Part shown: in pieces, positions 27,255 to 36,954 of the stretch
How the letters are laid out: each line of letters begins with the position of its first letter
How positions within the stretch are numbered: position 1 is the first letter of the stretch
Source: an uncultured Clostridia bacterium
GTDB lineage: Bacteria; Bacillota; Clostridia; Christensenellales; UBA1242
Direction of reading: 5' to 3'
Length of the DNA stretch: 64,000 nucleotides
NCBI GenBank assembly: GCA_944381185.1
Contig: CALWKE010000002.1
Location: 343,731-407,730, forward strand
Made by a program: the position numbers and the translations under genes
The notes under the pieces: generated by a model
What the model saw: the letters and a program-made list of their open reading frames with translations, nothing else
Told to the model about the DNA's origin: nothing
Database searches by the model: none

Positions 27255-28442
27255 TATTTTTATTCTTGCAAAATTATTCATTTCATCGTAAGTAAATTCT
27301 AATTCAATTCCTTGATAAGAAACTCTTATGGTTGATGATTCTGTTAGATTTTCAGTAAGCAAAAATCCTGATTTAGTTTCACCATAATTTGTAACATAAT
27401 TAAGTTTTGTATCATTAACATACAATTCTATTTCTGATGAAGATAAATCTAATAGTTCCTGACCATAATCACCATAATCACACAAAATTTTCAAATAATC
27501 ATCAGTAATATATTCCCCACTTTGAAGATTGAAAAATCCCGGCGAATAGAGTGCAATTAACCCTTCTTTTATTTTTTCCAAAATATTCACAGAATATTTA
27601 ACATTAAAACCTTGATAACTAAATGTAAGTTCTGCAAGTGTTCCGCCGGTGAATTGAATATCGTCACCATTCCTTTCAACTCTTCCAATTATGTCAACTA
27701 AATAATTTCCATTAAGTGGAATATATTGTTTTACCCCATTTGAATATTCTGTTATTAAATAAAGCCCAGTATAATCAAAATTTTCATATATATAATAATT
27801 ATTCTCTGTTTGATTTAATGCAACTGATTTTAAATACACAGGTGTTTCACGAGTAAAGTAATAACCCAAAAATCCACCAAGCCCTGCAATCAACACAACA
27901 CAAGCGGCAATTAAAAACTTTTTTAAATGTTTTGGATATTTTCTTTGAAGTCTGACTTTTTTAATGCCTTTCATGTGCATTAAATCATATTCATCAATAT
28001 ACTGCCCAACATAAGTATAATCAAAATCATCAATTGTTAAAGTTAATTCTTGCTTTTTTGATTTATCTTTATTTCCAAATAATGCTTTAAGTGAATCATA
28101 ATCTTGTTGCTGTTGCTTTTCTGAATCTGTTGCATAATCAAGATCATATTCATCACCAATATTTTCATCAACAATTTCAACATTTGAAGATTTTAAAATC
28201 TTTGAAATTTTATCTTTAACATTACCAAGTTTTTCATATTTTTGTTTTTGAATTTCAGTTAATCCGTCATCTTCATTTACTTCTGCATTAGGGTCTTCAA
28301 ATTCTTCAAGACCCGTCAATTGTTGTTCTTGATTTTCTGCATCTCCATTAGTATTCTCTTGATTTTGAGATGATTCTTCTTTTTCTGTTTTGTCATCAAA
28401 AACCTTTTCAACTTTTGGTTCTTTCTTTTTTCTTCCAAACAT
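27252..28442 (-). CDS. Single-pass membrane protein: acidic cytosolic domain, Ig-like extracellular part
   Basis: 396 residues. Residues 1-170 are charged and Gln/Glu/Asp-rich, probably disordered. A basic stretch (RLQRKYPKHLKK) leads into one membrane segment at about 176-195, giving N-in, C-out. The outer 200 residues look beta-rich, with a stretch (YIYENFDYTGLYLITEYSNG) resembling bacterial Ig-like Big_3-type repeats. I do not recognise the family. AAGGAGGTGAACC precedes the ATG. It follows the topoisomerase A gene by 82 bases, with no clear terminator between, so read-through is possible. Confidence 0.7.
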   Translation of the reverse strand: MFGRKKKEPKVEKVFDDKTEKEESSQNQENTNGDAENQEQQLTGLEEFEDPNAEVNEDDGLTEIQKQKYEKLGNVKDKISKILKSSNVEIVDENIGDEYDLDYATDSEKQQQQDYDSLKALFGNKDKSKKQELTLTIDDFDYTYVGQYIDEYDLMHMKGIKKVRLQRKYPKHLKKFLIAACVVLIAGLGGFLGYYFTRETPVYLKSVALNQTENNYYIYENFDYTGLYLITEYSNGVKQYIPLNGNYLVDIIGRVERNGDDIQFTGGTLAELTFSYQGFNVKYSVNILEKIKEGLIALYSPGFFNLQSGEYITDDYLKILCDYGDYGQELLDLSSSEIELYVNDTKLNYVTNYGETKSGFLLTENLTESSTIRVSYQGIELEFTYDEMNNFARIKI

Positions 28443-28523
28443 AAAAGGTTCACCTCCTTAAATACTACAAACTAATTATAGCAAACAGAAAATATTTGGT
28501 CAAACAATTACAATTATTATATT

Positions 28524-31043
28524 TTATGCATTATTATGCCTTATAACGGCAAAATTAATTTTTTTATTATCAATTGAAAGTGGTTTACCCTTTCCACTTC
28601 TTGTATCTTCTGAAATAGATGACACTGAAATTGCTGAATATTCGTCATCATCAGTTTTAATAACAATATCGTCTTCACTTAAAAATGTTCCCGAACAAAC
28701 AACTGATGTTCCGCTTGACAAATCGCCTTTAAGGTCAAAAACTTTAACACCCTTTCTGTATCTTGCAAGCACACCAACTTCTGAAACATTAATCTGTTTT
28801 GCATAAGCAGTGTTAGAAACTAAAATTATGTTTTCACCGGCCAAAACTTGATTTGCTGAAACAACTTCATCATTGTCAGAAAGCATAACACCTTTAACAC
28901 CACCCGAAACTCTGCCTTGCTCTGGAATATCACTCTTTTCAGCATTAAGCCCCATGCCAAGTTTTGTCACAAACATTATAGTTGTGTCAGGCTTGTCAAA
29001 TTCAACAGAAATAAGTTCGTCATCATCTTTAAGTTTAACACCCAAATAACTTGATTTTGAAACCATATATTCATTTAAAGCAGATTTTTTAATCATGCCC
29101 TGCTTTGTGAAGAATAACAGTTTTTTATCACTTTCTTCAGTTGGGCACTCAACAACCGCAACTGGTTTTTCATCAGAAAGAAGTCCCGAAACTAATTTAT
29201 TAAATTCAATACCTTTTTCTTTCCATTTTAAAACAGGAAGTCCATTCACATCAACTTTAAATGTGTTACCTTTATTTGTGAAAATTAACACATCGTTGCT
29301 TGTTTGAGTTTTTGCGTAAGAAATTATCGCTTCATTAAGTCTTGATTTTTCTGTCCAAAGTTTGCTTGAGCCTGAAACTATTGAAGGTGTCATACATTTA
29401 ACAAACCCGTTTGAAGAAAGTGCAACAAAAACTGATTGTGATGACTTTGAAATTATTGAATTTTCAGTATCAAGTTTAAACTTATCGATAGAATCAATAA
29501 CTTCTGACCTTCTTGGGTCTTTAAATTTCTTTTTAATTTCAAGCATTTCACTTTTAACAATATCAAATTGCAATTTTTTAGAATTTATTATTGCTGTAAG
29601 TTTTTCAATAAGTGCCTGAACTTCTTTAAGTTCTTGTTCAAGTTTATAAATTTCAAGAGATGTAAGTCTAGCAAGTCGCATATCAAGAATTGCTTGTGCT
29701 TGCCTTTCTGATAAATCAAACCTTGCAATAAGTCTGCGTTTTGCATCTGCTGTATCTTCTGAAGATTTAATAATCTTAACAACTTCATCGATATTTTTAA
29801 CTGCAATAATAAGACCTAACAAAATATGTTCTCGCTCTTTTGCAATATCAAGGTCATATTTTGTTCGCCTATAAACAACATCTCTTTGATAATCAATATA
29901 ATATGCCAAAATGTCTAAAAGCCCCATAAGTTGAGGTCTTCCATCAGCAATTGCAACCATATTAATTCCATAAGACACTTGTAAATCTGTCTCTTTAAAA
30001 AGTATATCAATAACTTTATTTACATCTGCATCTTTTTTAACACGAACAACCGCTCTTGTTCCCGAACGGTCAGATTCATCTAAAATTTCAGTTATGCATG
30101 AAAGGTCATACTTTTTGTTATCTCTAACTTCCAAAATTCTCTGTAAAAGTTTTGCTTTATTAACTTGATAAGGAAGTTCAGTTATAACAATGTTTTTCTT
30201 TTCTCCAGTTTTACCCTCAACATGAACTTTACCTCTTAAAATAATCTTTCCTTTACCGGTTTCGTAAGCAGTTTTAAGTTCGTCGCCCGCAATAATATAT
30301 CCACCAGTTGGAAAATCTGGTCCCGGAATAATCTTCATCATTTCTTCAAGTGTAATATCACGATTATCAATCATTGCAATAGCACCTGAAATAACTTCAC
30401 CAAGATTATGAGTTGGAATATTTGTTGCAAGCCCAATAGCAATACCATTTGCACCATTAACTAAAATATTTGGAAATCTGCAAGGAAGTGTCACAGGTTC
30501 TTGAAGCGAATCATCGAAGTTAAGTGTCCAATCAACTGTGTTTTTATCGAGGTCACGAAGAACCTCAAGTGCAAGTGGAGCCATTCTAGCTTCCGTGTAA
30601 CGCATAGCAGCAGCACCATCACCATCAACTGAACCATAGTTACCATGGCCGTCAACCAAAACTTCACGCATATTAAAATCTTGTGCCATTCGAACCATAG
30701 CATCATAAACAGAACTATCACCATGTGGATGAAATTTACCCAAACATTCACCAACAATTCTTGCACTCTTCTTATAATCTTTATCTGGTGTTATATCAAG
30801 TTCAAAAAGAGTATATAAAATTCTTCTTTGAACAGGCTTAAGACCATCTTCAACTCTTGGAAGAGCTCTCTCTAAAATAACGTGCTCTGAATATGGAATC
30901 ATTGATTCACTTAAAACAACATCAATATCTTTTTGAATAACATTCTTTCCAAAGCCAGTGCCATCAATAATTGAAGATTTTTCTTCTTCAGATTCTTCTT
31001 CATCATTTAATTCAGCATCTTTCTTGATTTCATCTTCGCTCAT
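28524..31043 (-). CDS. Type IIA DNA topoisomerase subunit A (GyrA/ParC family)
   Basis: About 839 residues. It cuts and rejoins both DNA strands with the B subunit. Visible are SMIPYSEHVILERALPRVED at the start of the breakage domain, HPHGDSSVYDAMVRMAQDF, and the catalytic Tyr in AAAMRYTEARM near residue 135. The C-terminal beta-propeller is present. I see no clean GyrA box (QRRGGKG), and the SMIPYSEHVILERAL start recalls the second topoisomerase found in many Clostridia. Whether it acts as gyrase or topoisomerase IV cannot be settled here. The ATG at 31043 has GAGG; it lies 17 bases after the B gene. Confidence 0.93.
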   Translation of the reverse strand: MSEDEIKKDAELNDEEESEEEKSSIIDGTGFGKNVIQKDIDVVLSESMIPYSEHVILERALPRVEDGLKPVQRRILYTLFELDITPDKDYKKSARIVGECLGKFHPHGDSSVYDAMVRMAQDFNMREVLVDGHGNYGSVDGDGAAAMRYTEARMAPLALEVLRDLDKNTVDWTLNFDDSLQEPVTLPCRFPNILVNGANGIAIGLATNIPTHNLGEVISGAIAMIDNRDITLEEMMKIIPGPDFPTGGYIIAGDELKTAYETGKGKIILRGKVHVEGKTGEKKNIVITELPYQVNKAKLLQRILEVRDNKKYDLSCITEILDESDRSGTRAVVRVKKDADVNKVIDILFKETDLQVSYGINMVAIADGRPQLMGLLDILAYYIDYQRDVVYRRTKYDLDIAKEREHILLGLIIAVKNIDEVVKIIKSSEDTADAKRRLIARFDLSERQAQAILDMRLARLTSLEIYKLEQELKEVQALIEKLTAIINSKKLQFDIVKSEMLEIKKKFKDPRRSEVIDSIDKFKLDTENSIISKSSQSVFVALSSNGFVKCMTPSIVSGSSKLWTEKSRLNEAIISYAKTQTSNDVLIFTNKGNTFKVDVNGLPVLKWKEKGIEFNKLVSGLLSDEKPVAVVECPTEESDKKLLFFTKQGMIKKSALNEYMVSKSSYLGVKLKDDDELISVEFDKPDTTIMFVTKLGMGLNAEKSDIPEQGRVSGGVKGVMLSDNDEVVSANQVLAGENIILVSNTAYAKQINVSEVGVLARYRKGVKVFDLKGDLSSGTSVVCSGTFLSEDDIVIKTDDDEYSAISVSSISEDTRSGKGKPLSIDNKKINFAVIRHNNA

Positions 31044-31060
31044 TTTAATCCTCACAAAAC

Positions 31061-33091
31061 TTATTTCTTTTTATTCATAAATTCAGACAACGAGTCTACC
31101 CTTGAAAAATTCGAGTGTTCTGAAATATAGTCTTTTCGTTTTTCAACATTATCACCCATCCAAGTTGAAATCATCTTTTCTGCTTCGGCAGCATCTTCAA
31201 TGGTCACCTGAACAAGGGTTCTTTGAGCTGGGTCCATAGTAGTTTCCCAAAGTTGATCTTTGTCCATTTCACCCAAGCCTTTATAACGCTGAAGTTTATA
31301 ACCTTTGCCAACTCTTTTTGTTGCTTCAGGAAGTTCGGCATCTGAATAAACATATTCAATTTTATCTTTTTTAGAAATTCTATAAAGTGGAGGAAGCCCA
31401 ATAAACACATGCCCATTAGTAATAAGCGGTTTCATATACCTAAAGAAGAATGTTAAAAGAATACTTCTTATATGAAAACCATCTTGGTCAGCATCTGCCA
31501 AAATTATAACTTTGTTATATTTAATTGAGTCAACATCAAAGTCTTCACCAATACCTGCACCAAGAGCAGAAATTAATGTTCTAAATTCTTCATTTTGCAA
31601 AACTTGGTCAATTCTTTTTTTCTCAACATTAAGTGGCTTTCCACGAAGTGGAAGAATAGCCTGAAAATGTCTGTCTCTTGCTTGTTTGCAACTTCCACCA
31701 GCCGAATCACCTTCAACAATAAAAATTTCATTGTTTGCATAATTTTTACCTGTGCATGAAGCAAGTTTTCCGATAAGTGTTGAATTTTCAATAGAATTTT
31801 TCTGCCTTGCAATTTCCTTTGCCTTTCTAGATGCTTCTCTTGCCTTTGCTGCACTAACAGCTTTTTCTAAAACAGAACTTAAAATTTTACCAGTCTTTTT
31901 ATTTGCAAAATAATCAATAAGCCCTTTATACACAACACTTTCAACAGCAGGTTTTGCCTGTGGATTACCAAGTTTTGCCTTGGTTTGCCCTTCAAACTCA
32001 ACTGTTTTCATTTTAACTAAAATAACAGTGGTAAGCCCTTCTCTAAAATCATCACCAACCAAAAGGTCAGATTCTTTTCCCTTTAATCCGCCACTTCCTT
32101 TTGCAACTTCCGAAATTGCACGAGTAAGTCCACTTCTAAAACCAAACTCATGAGTTCCACCATCAGGAGTTTGAATATTGTTGACATATGAAAATGTGCT
32201 TTCAGTGTAGCCATCTGTATGTTGCATTGCAATTTCAACCTTAATGCCGTCACACTCGCCCGAAATATATATTGGTTCAGGATAAAGAACATTTTTTGAT
32301 TCATTTATATATTTAACAAAGTCAACAACACCACCATCATATCTAAATGTATAAAGTTTTGAATCAGTTTCAGTTTCACCTTCAATAACAAATATCATTT
32401 CAAGTCCACGATTTAAAAATGCAATTTCTTCCAAATGTTCTTTAATTGTGTCAGGGTTAAACTGAATACTTTCAAAAATTCTATCATCTGGCATAAAGGT
32501 TACAGATGTTCCCGTTGAAACACTAACTCCAACCTCTTTAAGTGGATAAAGAGGAACACCACCTTTAACTTTGCCATGTTCATCTTCTTTACTTTCATAT
32601 TCTTGAATATACTTTTTTCCATCTCTGCAAATCTCAAGTTTAAGCCATCTTGAAAGTGCATTAACAACTGATGCACCAACGCCATGAAGACCGCCTGAAT
32701 ATGCATAGTTTTCGTTATTAAACTTTCCACCAGCATGCAGTTCAGTAAAAACAACTTCAGCCGCTGAAACTTTTTTTTGTGGATGAATTGCAACAGGAAT
32801 ACCTCTTCCATTATCTTCAATAGTAACAGAACCATTTTTGTGAAGAGTAACAATTATTCTTGAACAAAAACCATTTGCCGCTTCGTCAACTGAATTATCA
32901 ACAATTTCCCAAATTAGGTGATGAAGCCCTTTTAAACCTGTTGTTCCAATATACATTCCGGGGCGAAGTCTAACCGCATCAAGCCCTTCCAAAATTTGAA
33001 TATCTTTTGCATCATATGATTTTGATGCTTTAAGTTTTTCTTTTGATAAGGTTTCAGCATCTTTTTTGGAAGAGTTTTTTGTTTCACTCAT
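31061..33091 (-). CDS. Type IIA DNA topoisomerase subunit B (GyrB/ParE family)
   Basis: About 676 residues. The GHKL ATPase has EIVDNSVDEA, DNGRGIPV and GGLHGVGASVVNALS. The TOPRIM domain has EGDSAGGSCKQARDR and DADQDGFHI, and ends with the usual YKGLGEM. AGGAGG precedes the ATG at 33091; the longer frame has no such site. Length fits the short Gram-positive GyrB/ParE. As with its partner, gyrase versus topoisomerase IV is undecided from sequence alone. It is the first gene of the pair, with its own promoter. Confidence 0.94.
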   Translation of the reverse strand: MSETKNSSKKDAETLSKEKLKASKSYDAKDIQILEGLDAVRLRPGMYIGTTGLKGLHHLIWEIVDNSVDEAANGFCSRIIVTLHKNGSVTIEDNGRGIPVAIHPQKKVSAAEVVFTELHAGGKFNNENYAYSGGLHGVGASVVNALSRWLKLEICRDGKKYIQEYESKEDEHGKVKGGVPLYPLKEVGVSVSTGTSVTFMPDDRIFESIQFNPDTIKEHLEEIAFLNRGLEMIFVIEGETETDSKLYTFRYDGGVVDFVKYINESKNVLYPEPIYISGECDGIKVEIAMQHTDGYTESTFSYVNNIQTPDGGTHEFGFRSGLTRAISEVAKGSGGLKGKESDLLVGDDFREGLTTVILVKMKTVEFEGQTKAKLGNPQAKPAVESVVYKGLIDYFANKKTGKILSSVLEKAVSAAKAREASRKAKEIARQKNSIENSTLIGKLASCTGKNYANNEIFIVEGDSAGGSCKQARDRHFQAILPLRGKPLNVEKKRIDQVLQNEEFRTLISALGAGIGEDFDVDSIKYNKVIILADADQDGFHIRSILLTFFFRYMKPLITNGHVFIGLPPLYRISKKDKIEYVYSDAELPEATKRVGKGYKLQRYKGLGEMDKDQLWETTMDPAQRTLVQVTIEDAAEAEKMISTWMGDNVEKRKDYISEHSNFSRVDSLSEFMNKKK

Positions 33092-33150
33092 TATAAGCCT
33101 CCTAAATATGCCCATAAATATGGACATAAAATTTCACATTAACCTAATTT

Positions 33151-33180
33151 ATTATAACAAAGAAAATTTATTTTTTGCAA
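33151..33180 (-). promoter_or_regulatory. Promoter of the topoisomerase operon
   Basis: TTGCAA (33180..33175), an 18-base spacer, then TATAAT (33156..33151), about 60 bases upstream of the B-subunit ATG. Confidence 0.65.
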
Positions 33181-33240
33181 ACAAAAACTTTTAAAATTAC
33201 ATTAAATTCGCAAAATTTTGGCAAATTTAACAACTTAACA

Positions 33241-33267
33241 AAAAAAATAAGTGGCAACTTCCACTTA
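33241..33267 (-). terminator. Terminator after the 412-residue unknown gene
   Basis: TAAGTGG and CCACTTA pair around a six-base loop (CAACTT), with a run of T after the stem on the minus strand, 27 bases past the stop. Confidence 0.8.
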
Positions 33268-33293
33268 CTTTTATTTTATACTATTAATTTTTA

Positions 33294-34529
33294 TTAATTC
33301 ATATTTTTAATTTTTAGCAATTCACAAACCTGCAATGACCTGCTTGCTGAAAAATAATCAATTGACCCATTTTGATTTAATTTTAAAATAATATCAATAG
33401 GGCTTCCCATTTCATTGCCCTTCTTTTTGTCTTGAACGGGTGTAAATCTCAATTCATTATCCGTTAAATTTAATGTGAATGAAGGGATAACCCCTTCACC
33501 CGAGTAAGAACTATCCTTCACTGTTCTATAAAGTGTAAAGCCTTTGTCTGTTCCGCAGATTATGTATTGGCAAATTGACTTCCCACTTTTATTAAAAATT
33601 TCAATATTTGAATACTTTTCACTTCGACTAACTGTTACCTTTGAAACATTATGTTTGTCATTGACATCAAAAATTGCATATTCTTTTTCTAAATAATTAT
33701 AAGGAATGATTGAACAAATTTTTTCTGGAATAGACTCAAAGTTAATCGAATCAAATTCAGAACTTTTTGGTAAATAATTATTATTTATAACTGAATCCAA
33801 GACCATAATAATATCATCAAAAGAAAATTCATTTTCATAAGTTGCTATATTTTTTAATATATTATAAAAATATAGTGAAATAACTTTATAACTTTGACTT
33901 GTTAAAGGAACATAATTAATTTTGCTGTTATACATACATTTCATAATAGTCAAATAAAACTTTTTAAAATTATAATCTTCATTAAGCAAATCAAAATCAT
34001 TAACTTTAATATCAGCAGGTCTTGTTTTTATCTTTGTATATTTTTCTTCTGTATAACTTTTCCCATCATCACTAATTATAAATTCATCGGTAGAAATAAA
34101 GTGAGGGTTGTTTTGATTTAAATTTTGTTTGTAATTTGAAAGAATAAATTCGTTATTTGCATATTCAAAAAACACGCCAATACCAGATTTTCTGTTTCCT
34201 ATTTTCAATTTTAAAATTGGGTCTTCATTTCCATTTTTATAAAAATATAAATAAGGAAATGTTTTAGAATAAAACCCCTTAATTTTAATATCATTTTCGC
34301 TTAATGATAAATCACAATTATTGTTATTTGTTAAGTATTCACAAGAAATACCCTTTGCTCTGTTAGATGAAAATGTATTTAAAAAATCAATAAACTTATT
34401 TGCATCTATTTGTAATATTTTTAAAAGTTGTTCTAGAATCACATCAGACACAATTTCAAGTCTTTTATCATTTTTAGATAAAAAATGTTTAAATGTAGTT
34501 TTCAACTTAATATCTAATTGACTTTCCAA
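33294..34529 (-). CDS. Unrecognised soluble protein
   Basis: About 412 residues; I do not recognise the family. There is no signal peptide or membrane segment. Composition is Asn/Lys/Ser/Ile-rich with alternating helical and beta-looking stretches. The TTG at 34529 is the best start: AGGAGG lies eight bases upstream, whereas a GTG nine bases earlier overlaps that site. It lies downstream of the HELQH-protein gene but behind a terminator, and is followed by another terminator. Similar composition and adjacency suggest the two belong to one module; this is inference. Confidence 0.65.
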   Translation of the reverse strand: MESQLDIKLKTTFKHFLSKNDKRLEIVSDVILEQLLKILQIDANKFIDFLNTFSSNRAKGISCEYLTNNNNCDLSLSENDIKIKGFYSKTFPYLYFYKNGNEDPILKLKIGNRKSGIGVFFEYANNEFILSNYKQNLNQNNPHFISTDEFIISDDGKSYTEEKYTKIKTRPADIKVNDFDLLNEDYNFKKFYLTIMKCMYNSKINYVPLTSQSYKVISLYFYNILKNIATYENEFSFDDIIMVLDSVINNNYLPKSSEFDSINFESIPEKICSIIPYNYLEKEYAIFDVNDKHNVSKVTVSRSEKYSNIEIFNKSGKSICQYIICGTDKGFTLYRTVKDSSYSGEGVIPSFTLNLTDNELRFTPVQDKKKGNEMGSPIDIILKLNQNGSIDYFSASRSLQVCELLKIKNMN

Positions 34530-34551
34530 TACACTCACCTCCTATCAAAAT

Positions 34552-34584
34552 AAAAACCATCAATATTATAAAATAATATGATGG
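34552..34584 (-). terminator. Terminator after the HELQH-protein gene
   Basis: CCATC + ATATTAT pairs with ATAATAT + GATGG around a short loop, with one-base bulges, then TTTTTATTTT on the minus strand. It lies between the two unknown genes. Confidence 0.75.
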
Positions 34585-34655
34585 CTCTTTCAAGTATATT
34601 TTAAAAATCAATAAAATTATATTTAAAAATTTTGTCAAATTAACTCAAATCACAT

Positions 34656-36830
34656 CTAATTAAGTTGATATTCATCATCGTTGTTACGAGCAGCGGCTGC
34701 TAAATTATTTGAACGAGTTCTATTATCAACAACAATTCTTCTCTTTTCTTCAATTTGTTTTTCCTTTTCTTTATTATCTTTATCGTTAATTTTTCCTAAA
34801 ATCTCACCAAATATACTTTCAACTTGTGCTATTGATTCTTCTTCTTTTCTAACATCTAATGCTCGAACTTCTTCACTATCAATTATTTGTGCAAGATATT
34901 TAACTCTATCTTCAAAAAGTTGCCTAATACCACTCCCCACACTATTAGGAATTGAAATTGCATAGGTTTCTCCTTGCAATTTAATAATCTTTTCACCCGC
35001 TCTACCGGTTGGCTGTCTTAAATAATTTGATTTTAAATATTCAACAACATTTTTGGCTGAATTTATAACCTTATTTTGATAATTAACATAACCTTTAACA
35101 CATTTTGAAATTTCTTCTTTTAAAGAACCTGAATTATTTTCTTGCTCAAGTTTATTAGCAACAATTAATCCAACAAGTTCTTGTCTTCTTGCATTTCGTT
35201 CATTAGGATTAAGCCTATAACAAAACTGATTTAATAATTTTAATTCACCAAAAACTGTATTATTAACTTTGCCTTTTGCTTGGCTGATATCTTCATCTAT
35301 ATAATATTTAAGTCCTCCGCCAAATTCATTTTTATAACCTTGACTTTTATTTATTGATGCATCAACGGCATGTTGAAGTTCGTGCGACAATGTTTGCATA
35401 AGGTCAACTCTATTTTTAATAGAATTTAAATTCACATTTATATATTGTTTACCATTTTCTTCAACAAATTCACCCAGACTTCCACTTGATGTAAATTTAA
35501 TTTCAATATTAACAAGATTATTAGCCTGCATAAAAATGTTTGCATATTCTTGACAAAAACTTTTTAAATCTTTAAGGTTTGCTGATTTTATATCACCTTT
35601 AAAATTCAATTTATTAAAATCAACTTCGTTTGAATGATTTTCACAAAAATCTTTATTTACTTTTCTCTTTATTAATTCTTCCGCCATCTGTTGTGCAGTT
35701 AACGGATCTTGTTTAATATTTTTATCAAGAGTATATTCTTGACTTTGATTAATATAATAATTGGTTCTTTCTTTATTAAAATCATGACCTAAATATACAC
35801 TATAATTATTTTTAGTATAAAAATTTGCCGCATTTTTTATTGAATTTAATTCATATTGAGAAAAAGCAAAAAAGTTTCCTAAAATATCATTAATTGATCC
35901 TTTTTGACCATAAAAACTAGTGATATCTCTATAATTATTTACAACTTTAGTTGCTATCAACTCTACAAAATTATTAAATTTTTGGCCATTATCAAAATTA
36001 TCACGATATTCAGACAAAAAGCCTTTTAAATAAGACGATAAAACTTTTATTGCACTTTTTATATCCTGATCTAAAACACCTTTAGCTGAATCATTATCTG
36101 ACGACATATCATCTAAAGAAACTTCATCAGATTTAATTAATGAAACTTCACTACTAGAAGCAGACGATTTTGATATCTGATGATAAACAGAATTGTTAAT
36201 GTTTGTATAAAGCAATGCATAAGTTTCAAGTGCAGGAAGTTTCATTAATTTTGTAATATTAATATCAAGAGTATAATTAATTGCACTTTTATTATCACTA
36301 AAATCAATATTAGATGTAAAACTTCCTGATAAATTTCCTGATGAAATTGTTGAATCTAATGAAATCTTTTTTATATTTGAATTAGTTTTATCAAACTGAC
36401 TATTAATGTCATATTCAATGCTTTTTAACATCATCTTTAATGACATAATTTTCTTTTTTAATGCAAGCCTTGCCCTTTGCTTTTCAAATTGACTATTACT
36501 ATTTTCTTTTGCGTTTTGATTTGCTTTTGTAACAGCATCAGCATCTTTATTATTTTTTTCATTATCGCCAACAGATTGACTATTGTTGCTGTCTGCAGAA
36601 ACGTCATCATATTCTAAAGATGGTTGCAACTCATCATCAGAATAACCCCTTTCTTCAATTTGCCTTTCTTTTTCTTTTGCAAGTTCAATAAAATCTTTAG
36701 GCGACAGCGTAGTTTCTCTGATTTCCTGAACAATTTTTTTTATTTCCGCTTCAGTAAAAAGGTCATCAACAGGATAATTGATTTCATAAGAATCAAATAT
36801 ATATTTTAAATCGTTATCAATTTCGCTCAT
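34656..36830 (-). CDS. Large unrecognised protein with an HExxH zinc-peptidase-like motif
   Basis: About 724 residues, with no signal peptide or membrane segment. Residues 1-115 are acidic with a disordered Asn/Ser/Lys stretch; 115-150 is a basic helix. The central part is helical. At about 483-487 is HELQH in the setting LMQTLSHELQHAVDA, and about 60 residues on comes NPNERNARRQE, whose Glu could be a third zinc ligand as in gluzincins. The last 60 residues are highly charged. HELQH followed by NPxExxAR recalls peptidase-like domains in phage polyvalent proteins. ATG 36830 has GAGGTG upstream. Function unknown; protease activity is only suggested. Confidence 0.65.
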   Translation of the reverse strand: MSEIDNDLKYIFDSYEINYPVDDLFTEAEIKKIVQEIRETTLSPKDFIELAKEKERQIEERGYSDDELQPSLEYDDVSADSNNSQSVGDNEKNNKDADAVTKANQNAKENSNSQFEKQRARLALKKKIMSLKMMLKSIEYDINSQFDKTNSNIKKISLDSTISSGNLSGSFTSNIDFSDNKSAINYTLDINITKLMKLPALETYALLYTNINNSVYHQISKSSASSSEVSLIKSDEVSLDDMSSDNDSAKGVLDQDIKSAIKVLSSYLKGFLSEYRDNFDNGQKFNNFVELIATKVVNNYRDITSFYGQKGSINDILGNFFAFSQYELNSIKNAANFYTKNNYSVYLGHDFNKERTNYYINQSQEYTLDKNIKQDPLTAQQMAEELIKRKVNKDFCENHSNEVDFNKLNFKGDIKSANLKDLKSFCQEYANIFMQANNLVNIEIKFTSSGSLGEFVEENGKQYINVNLNSIKNRVDLMQTLSHELQHAVDASINKSQGYKNEFGGGLKYYIDEDISQAKGKVNNTVFGELKLLNQFCYRLNPNERNARRQELVGLIVANKLEQENNSGSLKEEISKCVKGYVNYQNKVINSAKNVVEYLKSNYLRQPTGRAGEKIIKLQGETYAISIPNSVGSGIRQLFEDRVKYLAQIIDSEEVRALDVRKEEESIAQVESIFGEILGKINDKDNKEKEKQIEEKRRIVVDNRTRSNNLAAAARNNDDEYQLN

Positions 36831-36850
36831 AACTTGCACCTCATATGATG

Positions 36851-36880
36851 ATTATAACATTTAAAATAAAATTGTGTCAA
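36851..36880 (-). promoter_or_regulatory. Consensus promoter of the HELQH-protein gene
   Basis: TTGACA (36880..36875), an 18-base spacer, then TATAAT (36856..36851), both perfect matches, 21 bases upstream of the ATG. Confidence 0.8.
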
Positions 36881-36900
36881 TTTTAATTATTTTAATTTAG

Positions 36901-36929
36901 TTGAAAAAAGATAAAAATATATTTATAAT
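36901..36929 (+). promoter_or_regulatory. Promoter of the glycosyltransferase gene
   Basis: TTGAAA (36901-36906), a 17-base spacer, then TATAAT (36924-36929), 25 bases upstream of the ATG. It is back to back with the minus-strand promoter, the two -35 boxes being 20 bases apart. Confidence 0.75.
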
Positions 36930-36954
36930 ATAAATATAATCATGTGAGGAATTT

